From: Evernia prunastri
Taxonomy: Eukaryota; Ascomycota; Lecanoromycetes; Lecanorales; Parmeliaceae
NCBI GenBank assembly: GCA_003184365.1
Contig: NKYR01000061.1
Coordinates: forward strand, 1-64,000
DNA: 64,000 nucleotides
Direction of reading: 5' to 3'
The notes under the pieces were generated by a model. It did no database searches, was not told the DNA's origin, and was given only the letters and a program-made list of their open reading frames with translations. The translations under genes were made by a program, and so were the position numbers. Shown here one piece after another: positions 1-10,599 of the stretch. Each line of letters opens with the position of its first letter. Position 1 is the first letter of the stretch.

Positions 1-17
1 ATGGATAATACACCTAT

Positions 18-100
18 CCATGGATGATTATGTTATTCATGGTAGTGTATCATACATCTCATGGGCAAAAATTCCACCACTACCACATGGTATCCATGGA
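18..100 (+). repeat. 83-bp CCATGG-bounded repeat, copy 1
   Basis: This 83-bp block starts with CCATGGATGATT and ends with TATCCATGGA. It matches positions 751-833 almost base for base and the reverse complement of 1400-1482. It stops two bases before a single N at 103, so it is probably a contig end carrying one terminus of the same element type. Confidence 0.8.
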
Positions 101-102
101 TA

Positions 103-103
103 N
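103..103. other. Assembly gap (single N)
   Basis: A single N directly follows a repeat copy. It is best read as a join between contigs of unknown distance, not as one ambiguous base. Confidence 0.7.
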
Positions 104-750
104 GAGATCGTAGATAGAGATGAGCAGCCGGCTTCGTAGCCTTTGCGTGCAGGCGTGCAAAAAGACTGAGGTTTTTCTGAATAAGCTTGCACAATAGAGT
201 TTGTGGCGACTGTAAGTTGTGTACGGTACGCGTGGTGTAGGTTGTTCACAGCCCGCTATTTATCCCCCGTCGATATATTCTGATCACTTTTGCCTACACG
301 GCTTAAAAGCGGTAGGAGTAGAGAGGAACTACTGTTGTCGATATCGGTTCGCGTTTGCGCCGGAACAACTAAGATTGTCCAATGCAGATGTGCTGCCCTT
401 ACGTTCATCGTGTACGGTGCTCACTTTTCTTTTGCATACTTATCTCCCTTCATGACTGCAACACTTCATCGCGGCCGGTAAGAACACATCCAGGGGGATG
501 AGAATGGGTGGCAAAGAGCTAAATCTTATCAGAGGCCTTCAACACTCTCTCGGTAGTCGGTTGTCCCGTCATCAACATCCCAGGCAAGTGGCGGACGACG
601 AGCTCTTGAAAGCATGAAAGCCGTGGAAATACAAGGACCCTTTCAGCTCCCTAGTCAACATGATCGTTGACGTTAAGAGGAGCTTTCTGAATGCCGAATA
701 TGTTGCATCCCATTCATGGAATAATTTTACCCATGGATAGAATATCTCAT

Positions 751-833
751 CCATGGATGATTATGTTATTCATGGTAGTGTATCATACATCTCATGGGCA
801 AAAATTCCACCACTACCACATGGTATCCATGGA
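751..833 (+). repeat. 83-bp repeat, copy 2 (left arm)
   Basis: Same 83-bp sequence as 18-100, in the same orientation. It forms the left inverted arm of the element spanning 751-1482. Confidence 0.8.
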
Positions 834-1399
834 CGATATATCTCATCCATGGATATTATGCTTGGGCTTTCACAATACAGTCATCGACTATCAATGCAGT
901 CACCTAAGCCTTAATGCAGTCATGCAGTCATCATTTGAAGCTATACGAACTTTTTCTGCAGCCACCTAAACAGTTACATTTCACAATATCTTCTTCAAAT
1001 CGATTTGTAACCGAGATCGAGATATTTCGCTTGTTACTACTATCAAAGAAGAAGTTCTTCGAGTTTTATTTGACATCGAGAACGATTCTCGTATTCTTCT
1101 TGTTGCCGAGAATAAGAGTTCTTATTTATATATAAATATCTGACTAACGAATCATGATAATATCTCAGACTGTTCAAATATCTCAACAATGATTATGAGA
1201 TCTTAACGTGATTATGTACGAGATCAGGATAAGAATAAGAACAAAGATAAGCGGAAGAATAAGCGACAGCGACGGAACTTCATCGGAAGATGAGCTGTCA
1301 GCAATGACAATGATATGACTGATAATATTATGAAGAGTGGTGGTAAGAAGGAGCAGAAGAAGTAGTAGACTTAGTAGCATTCATGGATAATTCAACTTA

Positions 1400-1482
1400 T
1401 CCATGGATACCATGTGATAGTGGTGGAATTTTTGCCCATGAGATATATGATACACTACCATGAATAACATAATCATCCATGG
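1400..1482 (-). repeat. 83-bp repeat, copy 3 (right arm, inverted)
   Basis: Reverse complement of copies 1 and 2, with only a few substitutions (for example ATATATCTC where copy 2 has ATACATCTC). It forms the right inverted arm of the element. Confidence 0.8.
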
Positions 1483-2022
1483 ATAACCGTATTATCCATG
1501 GATGACGATAATCCACCAATAGTATGCAACAAATAGACGGGACGGCAGCTGCTACAGCTGCGAAGTGTTTATGCCAGACGTGTCAAACCCGGGACTGGAA
1601 CGCGTTCGAAATGGCAGCGCCACTGATAGATCCGTCGTTTTCTACTGTGTCTGATAACAATCCAAGCTTAGTCGTGCCGTCGGGCGCAGGGTTGGAAAGG
1701 GGGGAAAGGGAAGCAATTGCCGTCGGTTCCATTGAGACAATATCGATTATTTTGCACCTTGCCTGCTTATAACGCGAGCTGCGAGTGAAACGGGGTATTC
1801 AAACTAACGTCAGCAACACCACACTGCGATTTAGATATTCGTGTATCCCTTAAAATGCGCTAAAACAGACTCTACAGTAATAACACTACAAGATGTGCGA
1901 AGAAGTCGACTGGTACCAGAGAGAGAAATGATTGGTGCAACAGCCGAGCCTATTAAGTACCCGTCGAGCCCGTATCGAAGGAGGCATAGGTTATTGCCAA
2001 AGGGTCACATAAAGGGATCGAG

Positions 2023-2184
2023 TGTCAAAATATCAGGTACATGAAGAGTGATGTGTAGGTTGCTTGAATTATTCTGTCTCAGAACTCTCCTGGGGCATGT
2101 CTTTAACCACATAGAAATCTGGTGTTATAGCCGACATGCGCAAAAGTCATAGCCGAAAAAAGGCTGGAAACCCAAATTCTGACA
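2023..2184. mobile_element. Solo LTR-like element with 5-bp target duplication
   Basis: This 162-bp block begins TGTCAAAAT and ends ATTCTGACA, an imperfect 9-bp inverted terminus with the TG...CA ends of LTRs. It is flanked by the direct 5-bp duplication TCGAG (2018-2022 and 2185-2189). The interior is clearly related to 63339-63490, sharing the core ATAGCCGACATGCGCAAA. That second copy sits next to a purine tract and a gag fragment, which supports LTR identity. A small MITE is the alternative, but the TG...CA ends plus a 5-bp duplication favour a solo LTR. Confidence 0.7.
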
Positions 2185-2281
2185 TCGAGTAGGTAGCCTT
2201 GCAATTCAATGAGGTCTTACGAGTAAGTTTTCGGGTGAACATCGGAAATCTCCCCGCCAGAGTCACAATGAGAATTCAGAT

Positions 2282-3454
2282 TTGACACATCTTTTGGCCG
2301 GTCACACCCTTGCCTCAACACCTCGCTTGGCCATCTTGGCTATGACTTCTCGTAGCAATCAGATACCTGAGATCCGCATCACCTCGACCAACTCAATGGA
2401 TGCCACAGTTCGATATCTCACTTATTCGCGGGGTGACCTCTGCGACCGCACCATCGATACCGAATACCTTCAGCATGACTGCCCCCTCGATCAAAATTCA
2501 TCAAAGACGCCCTCAGTCTCCCACATGCAACAAGCGACTGCCTCTCTTGGGCGCTTCGACGAGATACCTCTCGAGACCACACAAAACATCCTCTCGTATC
2601 TCGATCTTGGCAGCTTGACACTTCTTCGGTCTATCAGTAAACGTATGAACATCATAGTTGACTCTCTTCCCATCTACGGAAAAGTTGTCACTCATGCTCC
2701 CGATGCCCTACGCGCTTTACTCAGCACTGGCTCAGCAAAGCACTTCACCGCACTCCATCTCTACAATGCTCTCCGAGCTCAAGACTGCTTCTCGTGTGGC
2801 CGTTTTGGTGCCTTTTTGTACCTGCTACTCTGCCGTCGCTGCTGTTGGAAATGCCTCACCACTTCTAAGGATCTTCTGCCCATGTCTCAAGCAGCGGTGA
2901 AACTTCTGTTCCGCTTCAGTGAACGGACCATGGCCAGAGTACCATCGATGTTGAACATACCCGGATCTTATAGTCCGAAGCACAAACAGTTCCCAGAAAT
3001 AATATCAAAGGGAGGTGGAAAGCGCGTCGCCCTGGTAGCATATGGAGCGGCAAGAAGAGCATGCGCGAAAAAGAATGGCCGGAAACCCTCGACCGAGGAA
3101 TACGAAAAGTTGAAGCTGGAAACGAGGATCGCGCTCCGTGGCCCATCAAATCAAGACTTCATGCGAGAAATGGACTGCAAGAACCATGATCCTGCCGGGT
3201 ACAAAGCAGGCTACGGACTCGAGCCCGAACGCTTCATGGCCGCGGTCCGCATTCCCACGTTGATCCGAGGGACCGATGCTGTCGAATGGGGTGTTTCTTG
3301 CCTTGCTTGCTTAGACCGGTCTAGGGATGGGGATGAAGAGAGATTCTGGAACGAGCAGTACACCACTGAGGGTATGGTGAAACACCTGGAGGAATGTGAA
3401 TTGGCGATGTTTCTATGGCTCAATGATCGTATTGGAGAATTGAAAAAGCTTTGA
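2282..3454 (+). CDS. F-box protein with cysteine-rich zinc-binding segment
   Basis: Single-exon gene of 390 residues; a start at residue 21 (position 2342) is equally possible. An F-box-like helix region lies at about residues 90-130 (FDEIPLETTQNILSYLDLG). A cysteine cluster follows at about 166-190, in the order CFSCG, CRRCCWKC. This order, F-box then CxxC...CxxCCxxC, is common in a fungal F-box family. Such proteins normally bind Skp1 through the F-box and act as substrate adaptors of SCF ubiquitin ligases; the substrate is unknown. The C-terminal half has no domain I recognise. It stands alone between a solo LTR and an opposite-strand oxidoreductase. Confidence 0.75.
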   Translation: MTHLLAGHTLASTPRLAILAMTSRSNQIPEIRITSTNSMDATVRYLTYSRGDLCDRTIDTEYLQHDCPLDQNSSKTPSVSHMQQATASLGRFDEIPLETTQNILSYLDLGSLTLLRSISKRMNIIVDSLPIYGKVVTHAPDALRALLSTGSAKHFTALHLYNALRAQDCFSCGRFGAFLYLLLCRRCCWKCLTTSKDLLPMSQAAVKLLFRFSERTMARVPSMLNIPGSYSPKHKQFPEIISKGGGKRVALVAYGAARRACAKKNGRKPSTEEYEKLKLETRIALRGPSNQDFMREMDCKNHDPAGYKAGYGLEPERFMAAVRIPTLIRGTDAVEWGVSCLACLDRSRDGDEERFWNEQYTTEGMVKHLEECELAMFLWLNDRIGELKKL

Positions 3455-4944
3455 TAGAAGCTCTCTCGATCACTAGAAGTATTGCTAAACGATAGGAATA
3501 TCGTGATGGAGTAGGCCATCAAATCGAGCAAGTAATGCATGCAAAACCCTTACAGAATGATCTTTTCTCAATACCTCGCTTGATGTCTTGACATATTCCA
3601 CCATATAGGATTCATGGCGATGAGGTGACGCTGTGGAAAGGGGATCGTGCCGACTTTTGCGCCGCAGTGGTGGTGGGAGAGGGCCGGGCTGGGTGTGGCC
3701 AGGGACAAGCTTTGTTATACTGGATGGATGGTTGTGGAGGATGCGAGGGTGGTGGTACCGCTGTTCGATCGACTGATTCAAGCACGTCATGTCTTATGTT
3801 CGAAGGGAGCTCGGGCCAATGAGTTCATGAGCAACCCTGTTCCTGCCACACTCCTTGACTTGCCCTATTCCTCTTCTTCTGCCAAAACGTGACTTTTGAC
3901 CGTAACATCCCGCTTGCAAACTGACAAAGCCTAAAGATGGTAAACAGGAAGGTGTGGAAACACATGACACTTCGCTAGCTCGTGCAAGCAATTCTCCTCG
4001 CTCAGCGCTTACTTACAGTTAGCTTGCCTCGTGCAATATTTACTCATCAGCCTCTGCTGGTGGCCAATATGGCAGCGTGAATACCGTTTGCCACGGAAGC
4101 AGCATCAGAGATGGAAATGGAAGTAGCTGTGAGGTTTGGTACCCACCCGTACTACTAGACGAGATAAAACGATTGACGGCTTTGATATCAGACTGGGATC
4201 TGAACACCGAAGTGGATATGGCGGAGCAGGCAGAACACATGCCCGACGTGTCAACCTCTGCATATTCTGATGCTTCACGGTAATCTATGCAAGAGGTATG
4301 AAATTATCGCTACATCGAAATGACCATGCGCGAAAGGCCAACGCTGATCCAACAACTGTAGATCCTGATTAGAACTAATGGCGTTCGATGCATCGCGACT
4401 TCTTCATCGCCCGGGGCGTGATGTCCCGCGTCTCCGATCCTTTCTCAGTTACCCGTCAGGAACGACTCAGCCGAGGAGCACCATGAGTTGCAGGAATCAC
4501 GAGGCCTAAGGTCGCTGGAATGACAGACGTGTCTGATGCACATGTCAGGGCAGCATGGGGAGCTCGTAGGACTCACGTAGTTTAAAACAAGAGTGGTCTG
4601 GTAAAGATCACACAACCCGCCAACCCGCCTAGACCGGGGTCTTCAAACCTCAAATCGACCAGATCCTCCTCTCAGTCAGTCATGTTGATAATATAACCGA
4701 GAGTACAAATGCGACGGAGCCAAAAGTTCAACAAAAGTTCGCGCAGTTTCCATGTATATATACTGGCTAACATCTCCACTCCTTCTCGTGTCACACTAGA
4801 GACCTCCGCCACGAATACACCTCTATTGAAACAAGAGTTCTCGACCAACAAGTTTGCGCTTGCGCCAGACACTTTTGCTGATACGCCCAATTTGAAAGAC
4901 CCTCTACTCTCGGAGAAGAAAACCTGCATCAAGTTCCGTCTCAA
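3455..4944. other. Intergenic, no supported gene
   Basis: Several short open frames occur on both strands, but none has domain-like composition or fitting splice sites. It separates two convergent genes and presumably holds their 3' ends. Confidence 0.5.
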
Positions 4945-5997
4945 TCATGGCTCCGCAACCCTCACGATGATCTTTCCCTTCGCGCGCCCAGTCTTCAACC
5001 TCTCAAATGCTCTGACAGGTCCCTTGTCCTCCATGCCGTACACTTCATCGATCAGGGCCTTGACTTTGCCCTGCGCCATCCACTCTCCAATCTCCTTGAA
5101 GTGTTCATAATTGTTTGCCACCCCGAGAAACTGGAACGATCTCTTCCCACCACCGAGTAATCCAGGCCACATCATCCGACACAGTAAGTTGTAGATCTCG
5201 CCGAAACTCAACCCTCCGCCAACTTGTACGTATTTGGTCCCTGGATTTGTGAATGTGTGAGCTTCAAAGTACAGCTCGCTCGGGGTGGCCACGTTGTCGA
5301 CTATCAAATCGAACTTCTCGATTTTCTTCAACTCAGCCACAATGTCCTTACTTTTATAGTCAATGACATGATCAGCCCCAAGAGACTTGCAGAGTTCGAC
5401 ATTCGCGTTGGAGCAGCTGGTGGCAACATAACAGCCCTTGAGTTTCGCAAATTGAATGCCAAAACTCCCGACCCCGCCGCTGCCGCCGTTGATAAAGACC
5501 CGGTTATCAGGCTTGATGTTTGGCACAATGCATTGGTATGCCGTTAGAGCTGCGGTACCAATGCAGGCTGCATCGTCAAAGCTGACTCCCTCCACCAAGG
5601 GCACACAGCCTGATCTTGGGACAACGGTGTATTCAGCGAGCGTACCGTATTGCGTGGGAGCGTCCAATTTCCCAAAGACCAACTGACCAGGCTTCAAGTC
5701 CTCGGTGGAAATCTTTTTGGAGTTGGGACCGCAGGCTACCACGCGACCGGAGTAATCAACCGCCGGAGAAGATGGCTTTTTGATGATGATATTACCAACA
5801 ACGGGTATCTGAGCAAACTTGTAGTCAACTGGGTTGAGAGAGGCGGATAAGACTTGAACGAGGACTTGGTCTGCCGCCAATGAGTTGGCATTTGGAGGCA
5901 GAGAGGCGGTGTTGTTGAGCTTGAGGTTCTTTTCAATGCCGCCTGTGGTCTGGGAGAACTGCCATGCTCTCATTGTCTTAGGTATTGAGAGTGACAT
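4945..5997 (-). CDS. Zinc-binding-type alcohol dehydrogenase / quinone oxidoreductase-like protein
   Basis: Intron-free frame of 350 residues starting MSLSIPKTMRAWQF. It belongs to the medium-chain dehydrogenase/reductase superfamily. The N-terminal GroES-like part carries LNPVDYKF and the quinone-reductase-type SPAVDYSGRV. The NADPH-binding Rossmann fold is marked by the glycine-rich INGGSGGVGSFGIQFAK near residue 165. Structural and catalytic zinc cysteines of classical alcohol dehydrogenases are not apparent, so a quinone or enone reductase is more likely than a zinc enzyme. The frame is open for 93 more codons upstream, but that part is basic and repetitive and reads like 5' untranslated sequence, so the later Met was chosen. 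Confidence 0.85.
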   Translation of the reverse strand: MSLSIPKTMRAWQFSQTTGGIEKNLKLNNTASLPPNANSLAADQVLVQVLSASLNPVDYKFAQIPVVGNIIIKKPSSPAVDYSGRVVACGPNSKKISTEDLKPGQLVFGKLDAPTQYGTLAEYTVVPRSGCVPLVEGVSFDDAACIGTAALTAYQCIVPNIKPDNRVFINGGSGGVGSFGIQFAKLKGCYVATSCSNANVELCKSLGADHVIDYKSKDIVAELKKIEKFDLIVDNVATPSELYFEAHTFTNPGTKYVQVGGGLSFGEIYNLLCRMMWPGLLGGGKRSFQFLGVANNYEHFKEIGEWMAQGKVKALIDEVYGMEDKGPVRAFERLKTGRAKGKIIVRVAEP

Positions 5998-7595
5998 ATC
6001 TGATACGATATATATATACGTGTGTGTGTAAATGGATGATGCACGATGAACTTTACAATGCAATAGAGAGGAGAAGAGAGATGACAAGAGGAAGGAGATG
6101 TTCAACTTGCAAAGAAACTGCGCCGCAGTAAGAGAGATGACTTTTACCTTGAGCCGGGCACGCCACCGGACGGACGGCCTAGCTAGCTTTGGCCTAGCTT
6201 CGGAGCTCGCATTCTGTTTCTTCGGGCATCGGCAGACTTTCACCTTGTCCGTAAATTGCTCGAAGCTCTCCATCATAATGAGAATTCCTGATTAAATCCT
6301 TTTTTATGGTCTTGTAACCGCACGAACCCCCATGCTAGATAGCAAGACAGTTGTCGGCTCTTCTAGAGTACGGTTAACGAGTTCCTTTTGGTTGGAAGAG
6401 GCGGCAACTAGTCTCCCATTCGATAGCCTATCAACTACGGAAACAATTCTTCACCTGGGCGACTTTTAGTGATGTTCCTGTGTCGAGTATCTTATGCTAT
6501 TAATTCCAGAATCTCTGCTTGCTATATCCTATTGTTTTTCCTGTCCTCGAATGAATATCTGGGGGGCTGAAATTTTGGATACCTTCGTTCAGGTACGGCA
6601 CAGAGTTTACAGGATTGAGGGGCGGTGAACGCTCAAGATCTGTGACGACCCTAGAAACCAGTCCTCACCGTTGTTTAAGCTCCTTCGGAAGTATTCAATA
6701 GTGATGTGCTCGGAGACGTTATTCGTTACGATCTGGTTGCCTGAGATCCTGAGAGTCACCATTAGGCCGCTCAGCACGGCATATTGCGTTGTCTAGGGAC
6801 TGCCTTGGAATTTGGTACTTTAAAGTGGAAGAACATGATCGCTGGTCCTAAAGAAGGGCCTAATTGACAATTGAATAAGAATGGCAATACAAGAAGAGGG
6901 AAAGGCTTTACAAGCCACCGAGGTCGGACCAGATGAGAGCCAATGAGAAAGTGTGAGTAATCATTTTGAAGCGATATATATGCATGGAGGTAAACGGTGG
7001 GCTTGAACTATTGACATGGAGAAAGGAGGCCTACAGGCTCTAGCGGAAATGGCACGATCTTGACTCGCATCTTTCTTCGCACACTCGTTTATCGGCGATA
7101 ATATACTGGGATTGCATGGGATTGGCCTTAATGTTAAGAAGACAAAAGGTAAAGCAAAGAGACTCTGTTTGCTCACAGCGTAGAATTGTCTCGACTAAAA
7201 GGACGCTAGGGAACTGGTTGCGTACGAAATGGCTAGTGGCATATACCTAAGAAAAGTAAGCGTGTCTTTCAAAACATGCTCTGCATTCTAGGAAGCCGAA
7301 AGACAAACACCAACAGCGGGTGTTAGAAATCTTATGAGACTAGGGTTTGCACTGACGCCACCAGAAATTGCCACGTATATGCCCGCTGCTTAGTAAAAAC
7401 CAACGTGACTCCACATTCGTGGCGGAGGAGTACTGGTCAGTTTTGAGAGTCAACTGGCTGCTGAGTTGGCAGGGACGAAAACTTCGAAAGACAATTGTTC
7501 CGACGACTGGTCGCTCCTTGGGTATATAAACCCGGTCTATACCATTGTACTACTTGATTTACTTACAACTATACTACAGCGATATAGTAATAAAG
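5998..7595. other. Intergenic, no supported gene
   Basis: No credible coding region is seen in about 1.6 kb. The right end carries a TATA-like sequence (TATATAAA at 7523-7530). Confidence 0.45.
7523..7530 (+). promoter_or_regulatory. Possible TATA box
   Basis: TATATAAA lies 66 bp upstream of the ATG at 7596 (reading MAQDSQNTAHQQ). It is the only hint that the degraded frames between 7.6 and 9.2 kb once formed one plus-strand transcript. Confidence 0.3.
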
Positions 7596-8449
7596 ATGGC
7601 GCAAGATTCCCAGAATACTGCCCACCAGCAGTCATCGTCTCAACTCCACCCACACCAATCTGCCTTTTCTGCCCTAACTTCACATCTGGAACTTATATAC
7701 ATAACTGATCACCCGGCTTCACCGCGTAAGACGACTACTCCTGCGCTGACTGGTGGCGACACCTGAGCTACAGTACAGTCGACAAAGCTCAGAAAGCGCA
7801 GTCTAATCTCAACAAGCGTCGGGAAGTTCGCAAACCCTCCATGAACGCCGTGTACGTCTGGCAGACCTCACGTCCCGGGATATCCTCAGGCTCGGCTGAG
7901 AATAGGAGTTTCCGGTTCATCAATGAACGCGGCTATGATGGGGACAAGCATCGTCAAAATCCCGCCACTGCTTCAGAACGAGGGCGTCCCAACAAGCGTC
8001 GGAAAGTCCACGAACCTACTCTGGAGGCGGCATACGGCTCGCAGACTTCAGGTCCTAGGATGACATATGGAGGCACACATTGTGATCCCTCCCTAGACCC
8101 AAATTTGGGTACTTCCTAACTCGAGACTCAGACTCTGTCCTCTCTGTCGCTCCCGAGAACACCATCCGGCCTGGGGGTGCCCGGGGGAGCCGGAGGGCTG
8201 AGAACTGCATCGCCTCGCCCCTATTGCACAAACGGGGACTGCCCTGTAAGGCAAGCAGTCCTCCATCGTCACCAAGGGCCATACCTACACGGTGGACAGC
8301 CTCCGAGGAGAGCAGGGACCATGTTCGGTAGCGGCAAGCGGCCGCCCCACGGGCGGGCGTCATTGGACAGGGTCATAGCCAACGATTTCAACGGTCCTGA
8401 GGAGGATGAACTGATTGTCATCTGCCTCAGGTCCTGGGATATCGTATGA
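7596..8449 (+). pseudogene. Degraded open frames with internal 180-bp-period duplication
   Basis: Consecutive plus-strand frames (7596-7766, 7841-8119, 8177-8449) look protein-like but carry no domain I know. The middle frame contains two related segments 180 bp apart (from 7811 and from 7991), each reading NKRR-(K/E)-V-(H/R)-(E/K)-P and later QTS-(R/G)-P. A 37-bp sequence beginning GATCCCTCCCTAGACCC recurs at 8084 and 8463. The last frame runs into a candidate donor (GTATGA near 8444), with an acceptor at 8535 leading into the YqcI/YcgG-like segment. These may be the remains of the 5' part of that gene, but the link is conjectural. Confidence 0.25.
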
Positions 8450-8535
8450 ATGCGCACAGTAGGATCCCTCCCTAGACCCAAAAATTGGGCACATCCTACT
8501 ACAACAATGAGTGACTAATCCAATCCGTCTTCCAG

Positions 8536-9156
8536 TGTAAACGGCATTCCGTCAACCGATGTCGCTCGGATGATCTCTCGGCTACTTCAAACGTATCGGC
8601 TGTTGCCGCGGCCCTTACCGACTGTCTCCCTCAATCCCGAAAATTAGGCGCCAACAACTCCCTCGTCGTTCTCTGTCAGCTATCTCAGCACCGTCGCTCC
8701 GTCCAGGGCTATCATGAAATGTACCGGAGCTTTCTCAAATCGCTCCGCGCCCTCGATACCGTTCCATGGCCGGCCGATTTCCCAGAACAGATAGACAACA
8801 CCAAATGGTGTTTCTGCTTCAACGGCGAGCCCACCTTTACCGTGGTTCAAACGGCCGTCCACGAGAAACGTCAATCACGATACGCACCCAGCCTCTGTGT
8901 GGTGATCCAGCCCAAGTGGATCTTTGACATTCTTTCCAGCACGTCAAAGAAGCTCTCCACGACGCAAGTAGCTGCAGAAATTGCCCACGCGCCCCCGTTT
9001 TCCTAAACCCTGTGGGTTCGAGAGCTGCTGAGGAACTATGACCATATCTCAATCAGCCCTGATGTCAACAATTACGGAGAAGAAAGGATCGAGAGAGTCT
9101 GAGCAGTATTCTCTTGCTCGATGAGAATAAGACGGCCATTTTGTCCTTATGAAAAG
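8536..9156 (+). pseudogene. YqcI/YcgG-family pseudogene
   Basis: The stretch after a CAG acceptor (branch point TGACTAATCC, acceptor at 8534-8535) reads as a decayed relative of the gene at 26759-27755. Shared landmarks in order are a NSLVVL segment, YRSFLKSLRALDTVPWPADFP, WCFCFNGEPTF, EKRQSRYAP and QPKWIFDILSST. The first frame stops at 9006. The family tail then continues in other frames: RELLRNYDHISISPD from about 9020, a LDENKT-like piece near 9121, and CPYEK at 9142-9156. At least two frameshifts and a stop therefore break the gene. The family is widespread in bacteria and fungi but has no settled function. Confidence 0.75.
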
Positions 9157-9786
9157 TTGATAGCCTGGTCATCCTCGGCGGCGACGTATCGGAATTGTAT
9201 GCTCGACTCGGAACAGATGGAAAAGCGTAATTGATCGTGGGATAAGATCGTTGCTGCTACGCTGTGTGGAACGAACCCAACAATCTAGTCATCTCGATCG
9301 CAAGCACTGCTCGACTGGAAACCCAGAGCACCGGGTTTGCCCCGGCAGGACGGAGGTGTCAACAGTTCCGTTGCGAAGAAGATCCAACACAATCACCCTA
9401 AGAACAGCCGAGTCCCGTGAGCCTGGTGTCTGGCATATGGCGCTCAACTTTTTTGCTTCCCTGCACGGGGGAGGCTTTTCCAAATCGCCCTCACCGTGTC
9501 CCTCGCCTTTTGCAAACCGTTACGAGCCTTTGAGAGCTGAGAGGGAGGTTTCTTTTTTGCACTTTAAGGGACGGGAGCACCGCGTAAGCAATTCCAACCA
9601 TGGTGGGTAGCAACTGAGCTGACGAGGGTAGCTTACACGAAAGATATGGGGAAGCTTCTCTCCTCTGACTCAAGGTCGGAACGAAAATTTGAATTCAGTA
9701 GTCGACTTAAAAAGGCCGTCGTTTATTTTTGATGAAGGGACCTCCAACATATCGCGTCAAGACTGGGGAATGCGGTCCTTTGATCT
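9157..9786. other. Intergenic, no supported gene
   Basis: A 119-codon open frame (9251-9610) lacks protein-like composition. Nothing else is recognisable before the retroelement begins at 9787. Confidence 0.4.
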
Positions 9787-9971
9787 TTAGTATCCTAAAT
9801 CTCTTCCCTGTAGCAAACAATGGCAACCATGAGGCTGAATCACGCAAATGGCAATCATGAGGCTATACAGAAAGTCGATACGTGGTTGCGTCTACCTAAC
9901 GCCAGGGCTCTGAGTCCAATAGAGGCCTGAAAAGGCATATCCTCGTAACCCCAGCGCTAGACTAACTCCCA
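9787..9971 (-). repeat. Repeat B2 of the retroelement
   Basis: These 185 bp, beginning TTAGTATCCTAAATCTC on the plus strand, match 10233-10417. The true repeat may extend to 10040, because copy B1 is truncated by the gap at 10418 exactly where the match ends. Confidence 0.85.
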
Positions 9972-10040
9972 TGCTTCTAGCAGCATAGACCTGGAGTGAA
10001 AAACGAAGCTATATACATGCAACAGGCGTGGGCGGGCGGG

Positions 10041-10232
10041 ACGAAAGAATGCTATGACTCTGAAAGAGATCAATTCGAATGAAGAGTCAAATGCAGATAG
10101 AAGCCAGCTACTTATGCTGCTTCCTAATGAGCTACCTCCCCTGTAGAGGACACGTATTCCAACATTCCAACCAAGGCCTGAAACGATATAAGCGATATTA
10201 AGGCCTACTAACCCCCTGTCATGCAGGCGTGA
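10041..10232 (-). repeat. Repeat A2 of the retroelement
   Basis: These 192 bp, from ACGAAAGAATGC to ATGCAGGCGTGA on the plus strand, match 12534-12725 without visible differences. Confidence 0.85.
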
Positions 10233-10417
10233 TTAGTATCCTAAATCTCTTCCCTGTAGCAAACAATGGCAACCATGAGGCTGAATCACGCAAATGGCAA
10301 TCATGAGGCTATACAGAAAGTCGATACGTGGTTGCGTCTACCTAACGCCAGGGCTCTGAGTCCAATAGAGGCCTGAAAAGGCATATCCTCGTAACCCCAG
10401 CGCTAGACTAACTCCCA
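10233..10417 (-). repeat. Repeat B1 of the retroelement (truncated at gap)
   Basis: Direct repeat of 9787-9971, immediately adjoining A2 and ending at the N at 10418. Confidence 0.85.
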
Positions 10418-10418
10418 N
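10418..10418. other. Assembly gap (single N)
   Basis: Joins repeat B1 to a gag fragment that recurs at 11023-11111 and 11594-11772, so a large internal part of the element is likely missing here. Confidence 0.7.
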
Positions 10419-10599
10419 AGCGTGCTTGAAGAGGAGGATTTGGGGGCCTGGGTACTGGCTTGCTGTCTGCTATCGTTACCGGTGGGAACTGCCCTTCGGA
10501 CGAGGAGGGTGAGGCAACGTTGATCCTCCGTGGTCCATGCCAATGGGTTGTCCTGGCCGTTGAGCATGCGGGCGGACATGAAGGCATAGTGGTATGCTC
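10419..10599 (-). pseudogene. Gag fragment (repeat of the middle/finger-proximal part)
   Basis: The minus strand reads AYHYAFMSARMLNGQDNPLAW and then RRAVPTGNDSRQQASTQAPK. The same sequence occurs at 11594-11772 and in part at 11023-11111. It is a gag piece placed out of order between two gaps. Confidence 0.65.

Larger units (their letters stand above)
1..690. other. Non-coding stretch with a partial repeat copy
   Basis: No convincing gene is seen. The first 102 bases are one copy of an 83-bp repeat described separately, ending at a one-base gap. The rest holds only short open frames without recognisable protein composition. Confidence 0.5.
751..1482. mobile_element. Terminal-inverted-repeat element, about 732 bp
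   Basis: Two 83-bp copies of the same sequence face each other at 751-833 and 1400-1482 and bound an AT-rich interior. Each arm contains CCATGG palindromes, and further CATGGAT motifs lie just outside. The interior has no credible protein; it shows TA-rich stretches such as 1120-1160 that look RIP-mutated. A third copy of the arm at 18-100 shows that this is a dispersed repeat. The size and lack of coding capacity fit a MITE-like, non-autonomous DNA element. The exact outer ends and a target-site duplication could not be fixed, so the superfamily is left open. Confidence 0.6.

Noticed and set aside
1524..1772. 82-codon open frame after the inverted-repeat element
   Set aside because: No recognisable motif and no supporting splice or promoter signals.
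5998..6276. 93-codon upstream extension of the oxidoreductase
   Set aside because: Basic, repetitive sequence (THTYIYIV) without family similarity; the Met at 5997 gives the normal N-terminus.
9787..10417. Ordinary LTR pair
   Set aside because: The B repeat lies on both sides of A2 but not outside A1, which ordinary LTR structure cannot give; split direct repeats fit.
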